Below are positions 1 to 12,600 of a stretch of DNA of 64,000 nt, piece after piece; position 1 is the stretch's first letter; every line of letters starts with the position of its first letter. Origin of the DNA: Membranipora membranacea (Eukaryota > Bryozoa > Gymnolaemata > Cheilostomatida > Membraniporidae); assembly GCA_914767715.1 (NCBI GenBank), contig OU612073.1:21142001-21206000 (forward strand), read 5' to 3'. The notes under the pieces are model-generated. The model did not search any database. It was not told the origin of the DNA and was given only the letters and a program-made list of their open reading frames with translations. Made by a program: the position numbers and the translations under genes.

Positions 1-280
1 ATGGTACTCAAGCCGCACCCTATACCCTTGCCCGCCGGAGTTCCGGCTACTCTTATTATCGAAGAGGCAGAGGGGGATCTTTTTACTGCATGTGGGGTGT
101 GCAAACACGCAGTGGACCTCCGGTATTTTTAGTCCTGTTTCGCAAGGACCTGGCTAGGATGAATGGCGTGCCAGTACCAAATCAGAAATGACTGCCGGCG
201 CCGGGAATCGAACCTGAACCTCACAGATCACAAGTCCGCACCTTTAACCATCAGACCACTCCTGACCTCTCAAACTAAAA
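1..280 (-). mobile_element. tRNA-derived SINE, antisense, cut by window start
   Basis: Read on the minus strand, about 180-280 looks like a tRNA: a box-A-like TGGTCTGATGGTTAAAGG and a box B GGTTCGATTCC, followed by a tRNA-unrelated body that runs to base 1 and beyond. The box B on a degenerate cloverleaf followed by a long non-tRNA tail is typical of SINEs and not of a working tRNA gene. The 3' end lies outside the window, so family and tail are unknown. It lies upstream of the first visible exon of the neighbouring plus-strand gene, probably in one of its introns. Confidence 0.7.
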
Positions 281-519
281 ATGTAAATCACTTTGATGAG
301 CTTTAAACCAGCTGTATTCATCAGCAACTAAAACCTTATGAAGATACGGTATATAACTCAAACTTTCACCATTCTGCACAGGGTTGGTAGCTTACATTGA
401 TGATAGGAAAGGTGGTAGGGCAATGTTAATTATACAGATTCTAACCCGTGTGAGGTGAGCCGTACCATAATGCCGTGACGATACATGTGTGAACCGTGAG
501 TTATGTTCTCTTATTATAG

Positions 520-3500
520 CAACCAACACCACAAATACGGATGGACCTTCCGCCACCAGCTATCACAGAGCTGGCTGATTCAGACAACAAAGGTACGGAA
601 ACTAAGATGCCTCGTGTTGAGTCTTCCAAGAAATCTAAGAAAGAGGATGGCATACCCAAGCCCCCTCCTCCTCCTGTTATTGATGGTATGGAGGCTACAT
701 TAATTCGAGTGAAGAAGAAGGTTAGGAAGAACAAATCAAAGAAAGATGAGGCCGAAGAAGAGGCCAGCCCTGTGATGGAGGTGAAGGCCGATCGTGATGA
801 TGTGGTCGATATCGCTCCCCTACCTTCATCTGTAAGTATTCTTTATCTATATATTTGACATCACCAACTTTACCCAGAATGCAAATTTCATAACTTTGTG
901 TTTCCAGAATAAGCAGGACGACCTTATGTATGTATGCATGTATGTAAGATACGTTGTTGGATACTCACTATCCTGCTGAAATTTACATACTGGAATACTG
1001 AGATACTTCAGAAGAATCAAACTAAACATTAATTCATGGCACAGTCTGCATAATTACGTTCAAACTTTACAACATCAAGGTGTGCCGCTAAATCATCTGC
1101 TTGTATTTATTCCAGACCAAACCTCCAGCTGGAAAAGGCCCTGGAAACAGCGCCCTGACCGGCATAAAGTAAGCTATTGTTATCCTCACATTATAATAAT
1201 AATACAAAATAGGTACAATAAGTATGCATATGTATATAAATAATCCAAGTTTCACTGGGTTTATTTATGAGATCTTGCTTGTTCTTAATTTTCTGAGACA
1301 ACCTAACCAACCTTACATAATCAATCTTTTGGCCTGGACTGCGGTAATATAGAAAACAAATCAGTTTAATGTCTTATTGAGTTTTAAATATATATTTTTC
1401 TTTAGTTTTTGCTTTTTTTGTGATACTCGCTCTTATTACAATAGCCATGTACTATTTTGAGCGGTAGAAATAAAGTGGATATCTATTTATGAGCTGGAGA
1501 GTAGTGTGTGAATGGAGATTTCTGCTGTAGATCCCCGCACTTGTTTATTGGCATTTCTAAACTTGTTACCGTAGAGGTCAGAAAAAGTTTGCTGTGTATA
1601 AGCAGTGAATGGGCTCTGGTGACGCGTACCCATTACTTTGTTTTCACACACAGTAAACCACCATTATTTAGAGTTCTGCAGTCCCATACAACCCCTAGCT
1701 ATTTGTGGAATGAAGACTATAGCGGACGCCCTGCACCATCAGCAGACAGCAAACAGAGGATGCTGCGCGATGATCCATTCACACCAGTGGAACTACCTCA
1801 GAGATCCGCCTCACCTGTAAAACTAACTGAAGATGGTAGACAGAAAAAGAAAAGACAATCATCACCAAAGCAATCTGAGGGGACTGGGAGTCGTGCCTCT
1901 CTGATGCAGAAAGCTGCAAGCAAGAACAGCAAGCGTAGCTCTGGCTCATCAAAGGGAGGTGAGATAATTAATGCATGATATATTTATTGTAGTGGGTATG
2001 TTAGTTTGTAAACAAGAGTCGCGTAACTTTAGTATTTAGAGACATTTAGCATTCAATGAATATAATACCAGTCTAGTCTCTTCCAAATACATTACAGCAG
2101 AGCCACAACTTTTCAAATGAAGCTAACGCCTTGAACCATGGAATATATTTTTCATCAGACTCTATGTGTTGTAAGGGGGCATATTGCATCGTTCAGAAAA
2201 ATCCAGTATGTCGCTCATTAATGAACAACAGAATACCACAGCAACTAATTTTATCATGAAAATGATTCAATCATAAACATGTAATTAGTGCTTTAAGTAT
2301 TTATATGATTATGGATACAATAGACATATATATTTTACAGATAAGAAGTCTAGCCAGTCATCTATGAAGCAAGGAGCAGGAGACGCTGAACCAGCTTCAG
2401 CTCCGATGAGCACCGAACCACCCTCCACTTCTGGGATGCCTACACCCGCACCCACTAGTGCTATTCCTCCCTCAACTACAGGCCGCCCAACACCTGCCCC
2501 CACTAGTGCTATCCCTCCCTCATATAAAGGCCGCCCAACACCCGCCCCCACTAGCGCTATTCCTCCCTCAACTACAGGCAGACCTACACCAGCCCCTACA
2601 ACCCCAGCTCCTACCATACCAGGTCCAAGTGCTATGTCTAAGCCTAAGAGAGGCTCAAACTACTCAAGTGAAAGTGATCCCACCATCATAGAGACTGACT
2701 CAAGCTACAGGAATTGTGAGTTTTATAAGGAATAAATTAAATAGAAACCTCCATACGCAGGTGAGACAGACACTTTTCTCACTATGGGAAATTAACTCAG
2801 GTTGTGTAGTCATCTTTGTATATAGCACATACAATACTATGAATCAAATAAATGCACATCCTACCAAAAATGTTTTTAAACTGTTTATAATTATGTGTGT
2901 ATTTTAGCTACCATTGAGAAATTTGACAAATTCTAGCATAATGAGCAAATTAATATTTTGCTTTTTTATATTAGCAAAACCTCAAACTCAATGAGACTAT
3001 TTTAATACTTATGACACATTACAGTGCAGAGCAGGAATAGACCAGCCACAATTACCCCAGCACCCAGACCTGCAACTGAAACACCCAGACCACCCACTGA
3101 GACACCAAGAACTACAACTGGTACGCATTCGCAATTTCTTCATGTCAAATTTTATAGGCGCCGAAGATTGCTTCTTCTTCTTCTTCTTTTTCTTTCAGCA
3201 CAGAGATTGTAACAAAAACTTTTTTTGATCTATCGATAATTAGATATTAATTTCCTAACAGACCATTGTTGACGCCACTTCTTATGATAGTAGGAAAGCC
3301 CATGATAATATTCCAGTTAGTCAATGGTTAATATGAGGCGCATATCAATTCTGGGCTGTACGTTCTATGTAATTTTTGACAGCCACACCCCTAAGTGGTA
3401 AGATGATGAGAGGAAGCGTTATGGGCGGCGACAATGGAGGAGCCAGAGTCATACAGAGTCATGCGAGCTTCGCTCCGAGTGAGTCAACAACACATAGAAA

Positions 3501-4361
3501 AACCAGTCTGTGTCACGCTACATGTGAAAAGAGAGGGTCTGAGGTCGCAGCTCATGCAGGTAGATCATAAACATTCAATGTGAGAGTCGATGTTTGCGCT
3601 TGTTGTTCTCCACTTTCTAGCACACCAAAGCACAGTTTGAGAATTTTCCAGTAGAATGTGCAAACCAAGTAGAGCCCAGTCCTACAATATCTCAGGTCGA
3701 CTTCGGTAGAATATTGAATTGTACTTTGGTAACATTTTATCTTGTTATAACCAAATAGAGAGACGAGCAAGTGTAGCTAGACGGCTCAGTCACATGGACC
3801 CTGATAGTGGTATGGTACAAGTACTGATGAATAAGCCAGAAACACCAAAACCACCCAGTCAGGCAGCGGGGTCTCGAGCAAGCAGTGTTAGAACAGTGGA
3901 AGTTATGAACCCAAGTAACACAGGCAGAGTCATCAGCGTGGACATTGAGGTGAGATCACATAATTGTGTAGGTGGACACTGTATGTAGCTTGTGCATCAA
4001 TGTTGTGTTTTGATGAGCTGCTGTTATCATACAGACAAGGCATACAGGAAATTTTTCGATAACTTTTTATTGAGCGATCAATAATGAATTTAAAGGTGAT
4101 GGAAGGATTCCACACATGAAATCAACCATACGTAACCTATATACAATATATCTTCATAACTGATTACAACTGAACAAAGGTACAAGTACAGATAAGATAG
4201 TTCATTCAACCTTTTTCTCGCAACTTTTACAGTTATAGTAATACAATCAATCTTTCAACTAGTCAATCCACTATATAAACAATATCTATGTAGTCCTTCA
4301 TGAATGAAGCGTTAATCAATTTCGATGTCTTTTCATTTTCTTACAGATGAACGGAGTATAG
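520..4361 (+). CDS. Disordered Pro/Ser/Lys-rich protein, 3' part of gene (8 exons)
   Basis: I do not recognise this protein. Exons joined by phase: 520-831, 1116-1168, 1654-1958, 2341-2715, 3025-3120, 3383-3559, 3759-3949, 4347-4361. Each is bounded by AG and GT sites and together they give 508 codons including the TAG stop. The first visible exon starts at an acceptor (ttattatag), so the true 5' end is off the window. The protein looks intrinsically disordered: a PPPPP stretch and KKK-rich segments in exon 1, Ser/Lys-rich text in exon 3, four copies of a 16-residue Pro/Thr repeat (GRPTPAPTSAIPPSTT type) in exon 4, and TPRP-rich text in exon 5. It has no visible membrane segment or enzyme motif. 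It could be a cytoplasmic tail or a scaffold. The last exon adds only MNGV before the stop; its acceptor is strong (tttcttacag), but so short a final exon is less certain. Confidence 0.72.
2416..2610 (+). repeat. Coding 48-bp repeat (Pro/Thr-rich), about 4 copies
   Basis: Exon 2341-2715 contains consecutive units reading GMPTPAPTSAIPPSTT, GRPTPAPTSAIPPSYK, GRPTPAPTSAIPPSTT and GRPTPAPTTPAPT. The 16-codon unit (48 bp) keeps the frame. Copies are very similar in DNA as well as protein, so copy number may vary between alleles. It is mucin-like or linker-like in composition. Confidence 0.85.
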
Positions 4362-5795
4362 GCGAATTAAACAAATCATAAACCAACACCAAACATAAGA
4401 TACAAGTAATCTTTAATGTGAAGTCGAAGTGGATGTGAACAATTATGATGAGGGTGTTATATACTTGAAATTAGAGGAGTTATCCTGCAGCAACAGATGA
4501 GGGAATAACTCCCAATATTTTTGTGGACTATTGTCAAAAGATCATGGACTCCAGGTTGAAAGTACACCTGCTTCAAGTGAGCATCATATCCGAGTCATAA
4601 CAATCAAGGCTTCGTTGCGTTGCAAGTGTAATTAAATGAAAGCAATTTAAGATAGGCTTCTACTAAATGTGGTTTTCAGTCTCTGTAGCTGCTAATATTC
4701 TTTTTTCTTCCTGATCGCCTTGTTGATAGATAGTAGTCAAATACAGGTACAGTACAATTAAATTTCCTTGTTTTTATTCAAAGATTGAATCAGTCTGATT
4801 ACGCAGGTTCAGCAGGTATAAAAAAGAATTAGGGAGGCCTCATGTTGATGTAAGTCTACAATTGCTTTGAAATAAATTTACAAACTTGACTTACGACATT
4901 CTTGACAAAAAGAGAGCTTTACAAAAATATACAACAGATAAACGCTATGAATACAATTACCGAGTAAGAAGTTATCCTTACTTAGGGATATAATGATATG
5001 CTATGTCCGCAAAATTGCAAAAACATCAATTCCAAGCGAAAATTGAAATAATGTCATTAACGGTTTACGGAGAAATAATTGGTCCAAAAAAAAATTGTTT
5101 CAGAAAAAAAGCCTGTTGATGAGGTATAATGGTTCCAGAGAAGCGGGCAGCGTTTTGATTGGTCAAACCTGGTGGAAAACTATAGACAAAAACCCTGAGT
5201 GGGAAAAAGACAATGTGAAATAATATTACAATAAGAATCAAATATCTATCTAAGTCAAAATTTAAAAATTTGAAGTTGTTCACGAGGCCAATAAACATAA
5301 CAGATTTACTTAACAGTGTTGGTTTTTGATAATGATATAAAACACATTCCAGCAAAGCAGAAACGCGGCAATGTGCTGAAGATACACAGTGTAGGTAGTT
5401 GTGAGCCTGTAGGTTTGCATACAGATGATAGAACTTGGCAGTTTTTGGGCCGCGGTGTAACTAATATTCGGATAAATCTCACGAAAAAGTGTCATGATTA
5501 CGATGGTAAGACTGATATTGGGTGGAAGATCATCAAAGGCATTGGAAAAAAACACCAGAAGCAGCAAAGTCAATTTGGCTAAAATGAAGAAAACCGGTAT
5601 TGTATTAAAAAGATACTTGAAAATAAGTCAGTATTAATGGTGCATTTTCTATTTAGCTGTACAGTTTTGATGAAACAACAGTGTGGAAAAAGTCGGTTCT
5701 TCACTGAATGAAAACTATGAACGATCACTAATACTAAGAGAGACTAGTCAATATGACTGGATAGTATAATAATCTAAATACTAAGTAATCTCACA
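4362..5795. other. Region between two convergent genes
   Basis: Between the plus-strand stop (4361) and the minus-strand EVA1C-like 3' end (5796) I see likely 3'UTRs of both genes. A plus-strand open frame at 5317-5582 follows a good acceptor (cttaacag) and contains a good internal donor (gtaaga at 5506). It requires incoming phase 1, which does not match the phase-0 end of exon 3759-3949, but would match earlier exons, so it might be an alternative terminal exon. The encoded text resembles no family I know. A minus-strand AATAAA (plus-strand tttatt at 4773-4778) could end the EVA1C-like transcript. Confidence 0.4.
4871..4876 (+). terminator. Candidate poly(A) signal of the first plus-strand gene
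   Basis: AATAAA lies about 510 nt after the proposed TAG at 4359-4361. Assignment rests only on the hexamer and distance. Confidence 0.3.
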
Positions 5796-6635
5796 TTACA
5801 CTGCAGTAGATCGGATGGTAGCGTATCTATCCCTATCAAACTCGTTGTTGTTGATAGTAGATGACTGCACATTCCCCTTATTATCCATTTTAGTAGACCA
5901 ACATTTAGGGGGCACGGGTGGGGGTTCGATTTGGTCGGAGAGAGACATACTTGAGGCTTCAGACGAGACGCTGTAAGTAGCATGAGAGAATGACGTCGCG
6001 CTAGACGAGTCATCCATGAAAGGAAACTTCTCGACTGTACCATATGGCCGATGTGGAAGATTCTTCTCTTCAAGCTTGCGCTTAGCCTGAGCTACTGCAT
6101 TAGCCACAGCCTCATTTTCAGTACTCTCTCCGGCGTAATATCAGCTGTGCCGGTCGAACAAAGAGTTAGTTCTTGGTCTAACGTCAGGTCCAGGCCCACC
6201 CGTACTGCTCGTACCTGGCCTGTTATTATATAACATCTGACTAGTGCGCACCGCTGAGTTATCATCGTTAGTATGCTCATCGTCCCCGCTGTTCTCATAG
6301 TATGTGTTCCTATTTTCGCTTAGAGCGGTATTAGGGCTATTATTCATAGCTGTGCTAACCGTAGTCAATGGTGAATTATTAAAGTTCCTATGATGTTCCG
6401 CTAAGTGTGGATTGTGTAGCGGATTAGTCACCGTTAGACTATTTGTGTTGAATCTTTGAGTCTCGGGGTCGTTGTTGAATACCCGAGTATTACTGGAGCC
6501 TCGATATGAACTAGGCCCACTTCCTAATCGGTTGGTTGCTTCATTGCCTCGGTTATATGCTAAATTATACTGTATCATTGCCATGTCTGATGGATCACCA
6601 GCTGCGATATAAGTATTTTCTTCATTGCTTGTGTC
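5796..6635 (-). CDS. EVA1C: EVA1C-like gene: cytoplasmic tail exon with in-frame TGA
   Basis: From the acceptor at 6635 the frame encodes an Asn/Ser/Thr-rich tail ending FDRHS-TGA at 6143-6141. Reading continues in the same frame as YYAGESTENEAVANAVAQ, a basic KRKLEEK helix, a Ser-rich part, EPPPVPPK, and ends at TGA 5796-5798. The downstream 114 codons look coding, with low-complexity Ser text and a proline motif like the rest of the tail. Explanations are readthrough, selenocysteine, removal of a small intron, a nonsense allele or a base error. Confidence 0.7.
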
Positions 6636-9600
6636 CTTCAATCAAAACAGACAACATGGATAGAGGTACATTGTATAGTAGTGTGGGTATGCAGGCTGAC
6701 CATAGTATTGCTACAGAAATAATTATCATCTATTCATGCTTTCAAAATTAAACAGTTCATTTTTCCTGGGGAAAATGTAAAATTCCAAAGCAATCACCAA
6801 ACCACAGTTTAAACATTTTGCGCACCCCTACGATTAGACAGCTATCTGTGATGCTGAAAACTGCAAGTTCCCCATAATACTGCATGCAATATTGCTAAAA
6901 TGTTTCAGTTTACAAGTTCATGAATGTCGCAGACAGCTGCAGTGGATACTCATTGCCTAATATTTAAAATTCGTTAACTTACTTGTATAGCCGGTTCAGT
7001 TACATTGAGTTTTTGATGTGTGGCCGATCGTTTAGTTTTCTTATACCTCACGTAGAACATTCTAGCTATAAATACTATAAGAGCGCAGATGAAGGCCAAA
7101 CAGCCGCACAGCATACCATATAGGATTAGTTTCTCTTGATTATCTGAAAATCAAACAACAACAATGTTTATTCTTAGATTTACAAAACCTGAATTGGATT
7201 GTACCAAGTATTAAACAAGCATCAAGAAATTCTCTCCCTAGTTAAGAACTATCAGTCAGTAAAGATGACAAAAAGAGCATCATTCTGTTGTTGCTGTTGG
7301 CCATTTGAGCCGGACTAAGATAGTAGATTTGCATCAGAAATTAATATTGTGACATTTTGTTACAAAGTGTATTTTAGTGGTTGTCCTCTTTATGTGCAAG
7401 GGTGGTAAATTCACTGTCTTTTAAAATTATTCACTTTTATTGTTTTGTCAAGTTTTTAAGGAGACCTCAGTAAACATAAATACAAGAATTGAACTAACAG
7501 TAATTCAATTTCACCCTTTTTTCTTAGGATGGTAGTATAAATGATAACGTTTTTTGCATATAACCAGCTATAGTCTTTACACGAAAATCTTCCCATGATT
7601 AAAACTGTTACAAAAATTTGATAATAAACCTAAATGAACCAACAATATTACACTCGTTTCGAAAAAATAATGATAATAGATATGCAACATGATTTATATA
7701 TGTTTAGGGAGGGACTAGGGTGGCAAGGTTAGTATGGTTAAGCTTAGCAGTTAACTGCAATGTAACATACCTTGAATATAGTTGGTGGAATGTACCCAGC
7801 TAAAGACTAGACTGGGGTCCTTCTGACTATGACTGTGGTCTGCTGGGGCCGTACAGTTACAATCCTCATCAACCGAGGTGGAAGCACCAGCTACAGCTGG
7901 AAATACAGAGATTGAAACTAAGATAAATGTCTTTTTACCTATGATCCCACTGCATTAGCAGTTTTCAAACCCAACATCTATGCTGGTGGTGTAGGGAGCT
8001 TGGTAGCAGGAGCTCACGAGCTTTGAATGACATGTTTTTCACAGGAAAAAGAATTTCAATGTGTTTATCTTCACAATATTCCAGTTAGCATTCTAATTTT
8101 CTCTAAAACTCAACAATGGTTAGTCCAAACTGCCTTCCAACAATTGAAATTTGTTAATATTTCAATTTGCAGTTCAAAATTTCTGGCACTGTTACCTAAT
8201 TTTATTCCATGTGTATAACCTGGATGGTACAGATAGCAGTCAGACTTTTGTAAGTACCAGTAATACTTTTGACAAAACTATGGCAATCGGTGATATGAAT
8301 GTTACATCCAGATAAGTAGGTGCATAGACGTGGAGACGTAGACTGTGCAATAACCATTTTGTAATCGTAATCTTGTGTTTATTCTGTAAAATTGGATCAT
8401 GCCTCTCCCATATCCATTTCTAAGTGACGATAGAAAGACACTATGATCGTAGTCTCAAGCAATGGACCAATACTAGAGCGATTCATCGTCTCTGAATTGA
8501 GTCATTGTCTGCTAGAATTGTTGTGACAAAAATCTGTCGGATAGTATTCCCTGATGGTTTTTTTCACAGGATTGATTTGCTCATATTCAATGTAAAGTTA
8601 TATATCTACATTGAAATACCATCGAGGGTCAGGGTCGGAATCTAACAAGACCATAACCATACAGATATGTGCTTGTAAACTAATAATCACATGTATATAG
8701 GATTACCCAGAAAGTCTAGCGAGTACCCTACACCATACACCGTGTGAGGCAGGCACTTTCTAACTCATTCAATGTGAATTTAAAGCAGAAGCTAGCCAAC
8801 AAAGCTACAAAATATCCCCTCAACCTCCAGTTGTCACATCGGGCTGAAGTGCTGCACCAGGATTAACAACTGCTCGATTCCCAATTATTTATTCAACAGG
8901 AGTTATTTTCATTCATTGGCACCAAACAGAATTCTCACTGAATAGTGTTCAAGCTTGAAGCACATTGACCTATTAGCACAATAACTAAAAATAATCAAAC
9001 AATAGTAGTTATCAGACCTTTGCTATCGGATATCTGTTGGGGTAAATCTTCGATTGGTACGGTACCGTCAGATCTTATGATGTTCTTAGGCACTAGAAAG
9101 TAGAGGAAAGATAGACAGAGGTCAGGGGGTCACCAAGTAACTGCTACAGTCTGCTGCCACCGAAAGAGATAAAACAATAACAGAAAAAACTTTGATGTGT
9201 ATTGTACAATTTGTAGCATATGGGGGCTACTATCATATTAGGCTTCGGCATGATGTGCCCTCCTAATGTTTAAGTTGAAAGGGAAAATCCAACAGATGCT
9301 GGTGTGTGCAGTAAATGTAAGCTGCTTTCAGAAAAAGCTTGCAAGGGTCAGCGGGTACAGCATAGTTATTTGAGACATTCTGTTCTCATCTTGAATGGCC
9401 CAGCCAATCAGAAGGTTGTATAGCCCTAGAAAGAAGTTGGCATTATTTATGGGTGGTCAGATAATCTTAAAGTTCATGGGTTGTCTGGGAAGTGAGGATA
9501 CACGGCAAGCTATTTTAAGACACTTTTAGTTATGGAAATAAAAATAGTCATGATGACAATGGCTACAGGTAGATTTATGTATAAAAGTGTGATTGCCTGA

Positions 9601-12600
9601 AGGCATGAAACTTTCTAAGTGGTGGGAAGCTGGCTACTGTTTTAGTTAGGTGCCAGTCAGGTTATTGAGTGATAAACAAAGCAGTCACAGTAAAACAACA
9701 TTTTGTAATGTTTCGTTTTCCCATCTCGGGTTTTTATGAAAGGTCAGCCTTTGTTAGGACTAGACTAATCACTTTAGTATCAGCCCTAACTTTTGTTTGG
9801 ATCTCAGCCCTAGAGCTAACATTGATCATGTTTCCCTTTTGTTTTGAACCGGATTAACAGCCAAACAAAAAATGGAAACCATAAAGAGTCACTTGAAAAA
9901 CCAACAAACATCCCTCTTGTATTTGCAAGACTAACAGTAAAAGTAGATTTGATGAGGGGTTGGGTAAACAGCAACATGTTTCCAGAAATTAAAACTCTCC
10001 TCAAAGGCTTAAATTGTGTTTAAATGCTTTCAACCTGCACACACACCAGCCAATATGTCAACACTCGGCCAAGTTTAAAATCTCAAATATCATGAGACCC
10101 GCAGTTGAGTAGGGTTTCTAGAGGCGAACTGCTATTAGTATCAGTTCAACTTTACCCAACCCCTCATCAATTCAACTTAAGTAACTAACACTGATATCGG
10201 GCTCTATGAGGAGAACACTGCTCTGGGTGGGGTCGGAATGAAGGTTTGGCAACTTTATTGCTAAGCTAAGTGGACAGTTTTTGAAACAAATACGGCTTTT
10301 CAAAAGTACATACTTATCATGCAATGCAAATTATCTGAGAATTTTAATGTCACTCCTAGCAAACTTAAATATAAAACTGTCTATAGCCCTATCCCTATCC
10401 CCCATCCATGCCCCTATCATGTGTAGAATACTAGGGCCTAAATCATATAAGACACACTCCGACGAGCAATCTTTACCACCAGGTCTCGGCCACTTACCAC
10501 AAATAAATGTGACTTTCAGGTATTTTCCTATTCCTGGACAAAGATTAGAGAAGGTGCGCTCCTCAGCATTGATGCTACAAGAGCGACGATTGTGACATTC
10601 CTCCTTCACCAAACTTTCAGCTGAGGATGACAGGCAACCTGGAAATAAAAGAGATACTGTTGGCATGTTAGCTCAAAACTACCCATAATACTTCGCCTTA
10701 GTTTAAGGAATGGTGTGGTAGGTCACAAAGCCAGGGTTTGCCAGAGGTAAATGGAAGGTATCTAAATAGTGCAAAAATACAAAAGAATAGCATAAAGTTA
10801 TCCACCAGCCCTCAACAAGAATAACAAGCAAACACAGAGCGCACATGGAGGGGTAAATGGGGACATAACCATATTTTCAATGTCACAAAATTCCACAAAT
10901 TTCTAATCCGGTTTAGTCACTTTTATTCAGAATTTCATCACATATTAGCTGTCATAAATGCGGAATAACAGAAAATCGCTTTGATTTACAACATCCGATG
11001 GAATTTGGAATTGAAAGAAACAATTGTCATTGCCATGAGTTATTACATGGTAATTTTAAGCATTGCCTGTCAATAATAACCTTATCTTGCATAATAGCGA
11101 TACAACAAATAGGTTTGCCTGAATGCTGTTAAATATGATCATTTTTGTTCTGAAATATCAGTCGGTCGTTCAGTTTTTTGATCAGCCAGTTAGAGTGCAG
11201 GTGACACATGTGTTACTAATAAGATAAATCAACATGTGGCCCAGAATAAACAAAAAATCTAATTAGCCGAGGACATCGCAGCTAAAATCAAAGCTGTTGT
11301 TTTTTCTCTGGGTGTCAAATGTTGATGATCATGCAGATAAATACAGCAAAGGTGTCCGTTGAAATAAACACAATCAACCTTAACTGAATGATGAATCGTT
11401 TTTAATTTAAATGGCAACAGCACAGGTGATTTCGCTCAGGTAAAAAGAGAACTGGGGAAGTTTGAAAAACGCTATCAAATATTCATCACGCGTCAAAACT
11501 CTGAACGACCTCTTGGGACTGGCTGAGATGCTTCTCAAATCTGTGTATTCCTCACTTTCATTATTTTCATTGTCACAGATTAGCATTTTGTAGTAACTTG
11601 TAATCAACTATTGATGCTAATTGTACACCTGCCACAGCAATCTCAAGTGCCTGGTGTGTTTGAAAAAAGCATCTTTTGCTTGGAAACATTGAATGAGAAA
11701 GTATCTCGTTGCCTTTCAACAGCCTTTCAAACATGCCCTGTAATGATATAGCCGTATCAAATATTATTAATTTTCTTATGAAAAGACTTCTTATGGAATT
11801 ATACTAAAGTATAAATAGAATTTGGTTTACAAATTACAGTGATCAAATTGAATTGCACTGAGCAATGCGTGTCAAATGTGGGGTGAGGGAATGAAAGTTT
11901 TCTCATGAAAAGTTACCGAAAGTTGGCTATCAATACAATTGAATACATATATCAAGATTAAATATTCAGTGAAAATTATATATTGTATGCCAAGTATCCA
12001 AGTATTGAATTTTGACCTTGGTTATTACCAGAGACACTCTCAGACACAGACAATTATTTCACTCTGCAGTTGTCATTCGCAGAATCGGAAAGTTCACTTC
12101 TACATTATGATATGCAGGTGAAACTCCGGCAAAGATTGACAGCACATTGTCAAAGGCCACAAAGTAATCATATTCATGACCCGCTGGTTTTGTGTTTGCC
12201 ATAGATGACTTACAGTGGTGGCTCGAAAAGGTAGCACATGGCAGCAAGGTTCATCTGAACAGCACTAACCCATAACGGGATCTTTGGCATTGGGCTTCAA
12301 CCTAGTCCTAGGACCTTAGAGTTCTGCACAAAAGCGTTGCAGTGTGAGCCAGATTGTAAACATCCTCACAGTAATATCAGAGACTACGGATACTTTCTGC
12401 CCTCTGGTATTAATGTTAACATATAGACTAAAAGGTTTTGATATGATTCATTGGGATTAGAGACAGAAATATCATACCGATGTTCTGGTTAGCAGGAAGA
12501 GTGCTTGGTCTCGAGCACATCTGTGGAATAAGGTCATCATATCCATACTGAGCTGAGGATATAAAGAGTCGCTTTCCCTTGTCACACTCCAGATTTAGAG

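Noticed and set aside
2309-2617. Minus-strand Gly/Val repeat protein
   Set aside because: Reverse reading of the Pro/Thr coding repeat of the plus-strand gene.
9951-10170. Element bounded by the 19-bp inverted repeat GATGAGGGGTTGGGTAAA
   Set aside because: Only the short ends pair, the interior does not, and there is no target duplication; mentioned only in the intron entry.
10331-10666. Minus 111-codon frame taken as a small gene
   Set aside because: It is the second SUEL 2 exon of the EVA1C-like gene plus intron sequence on both sides.
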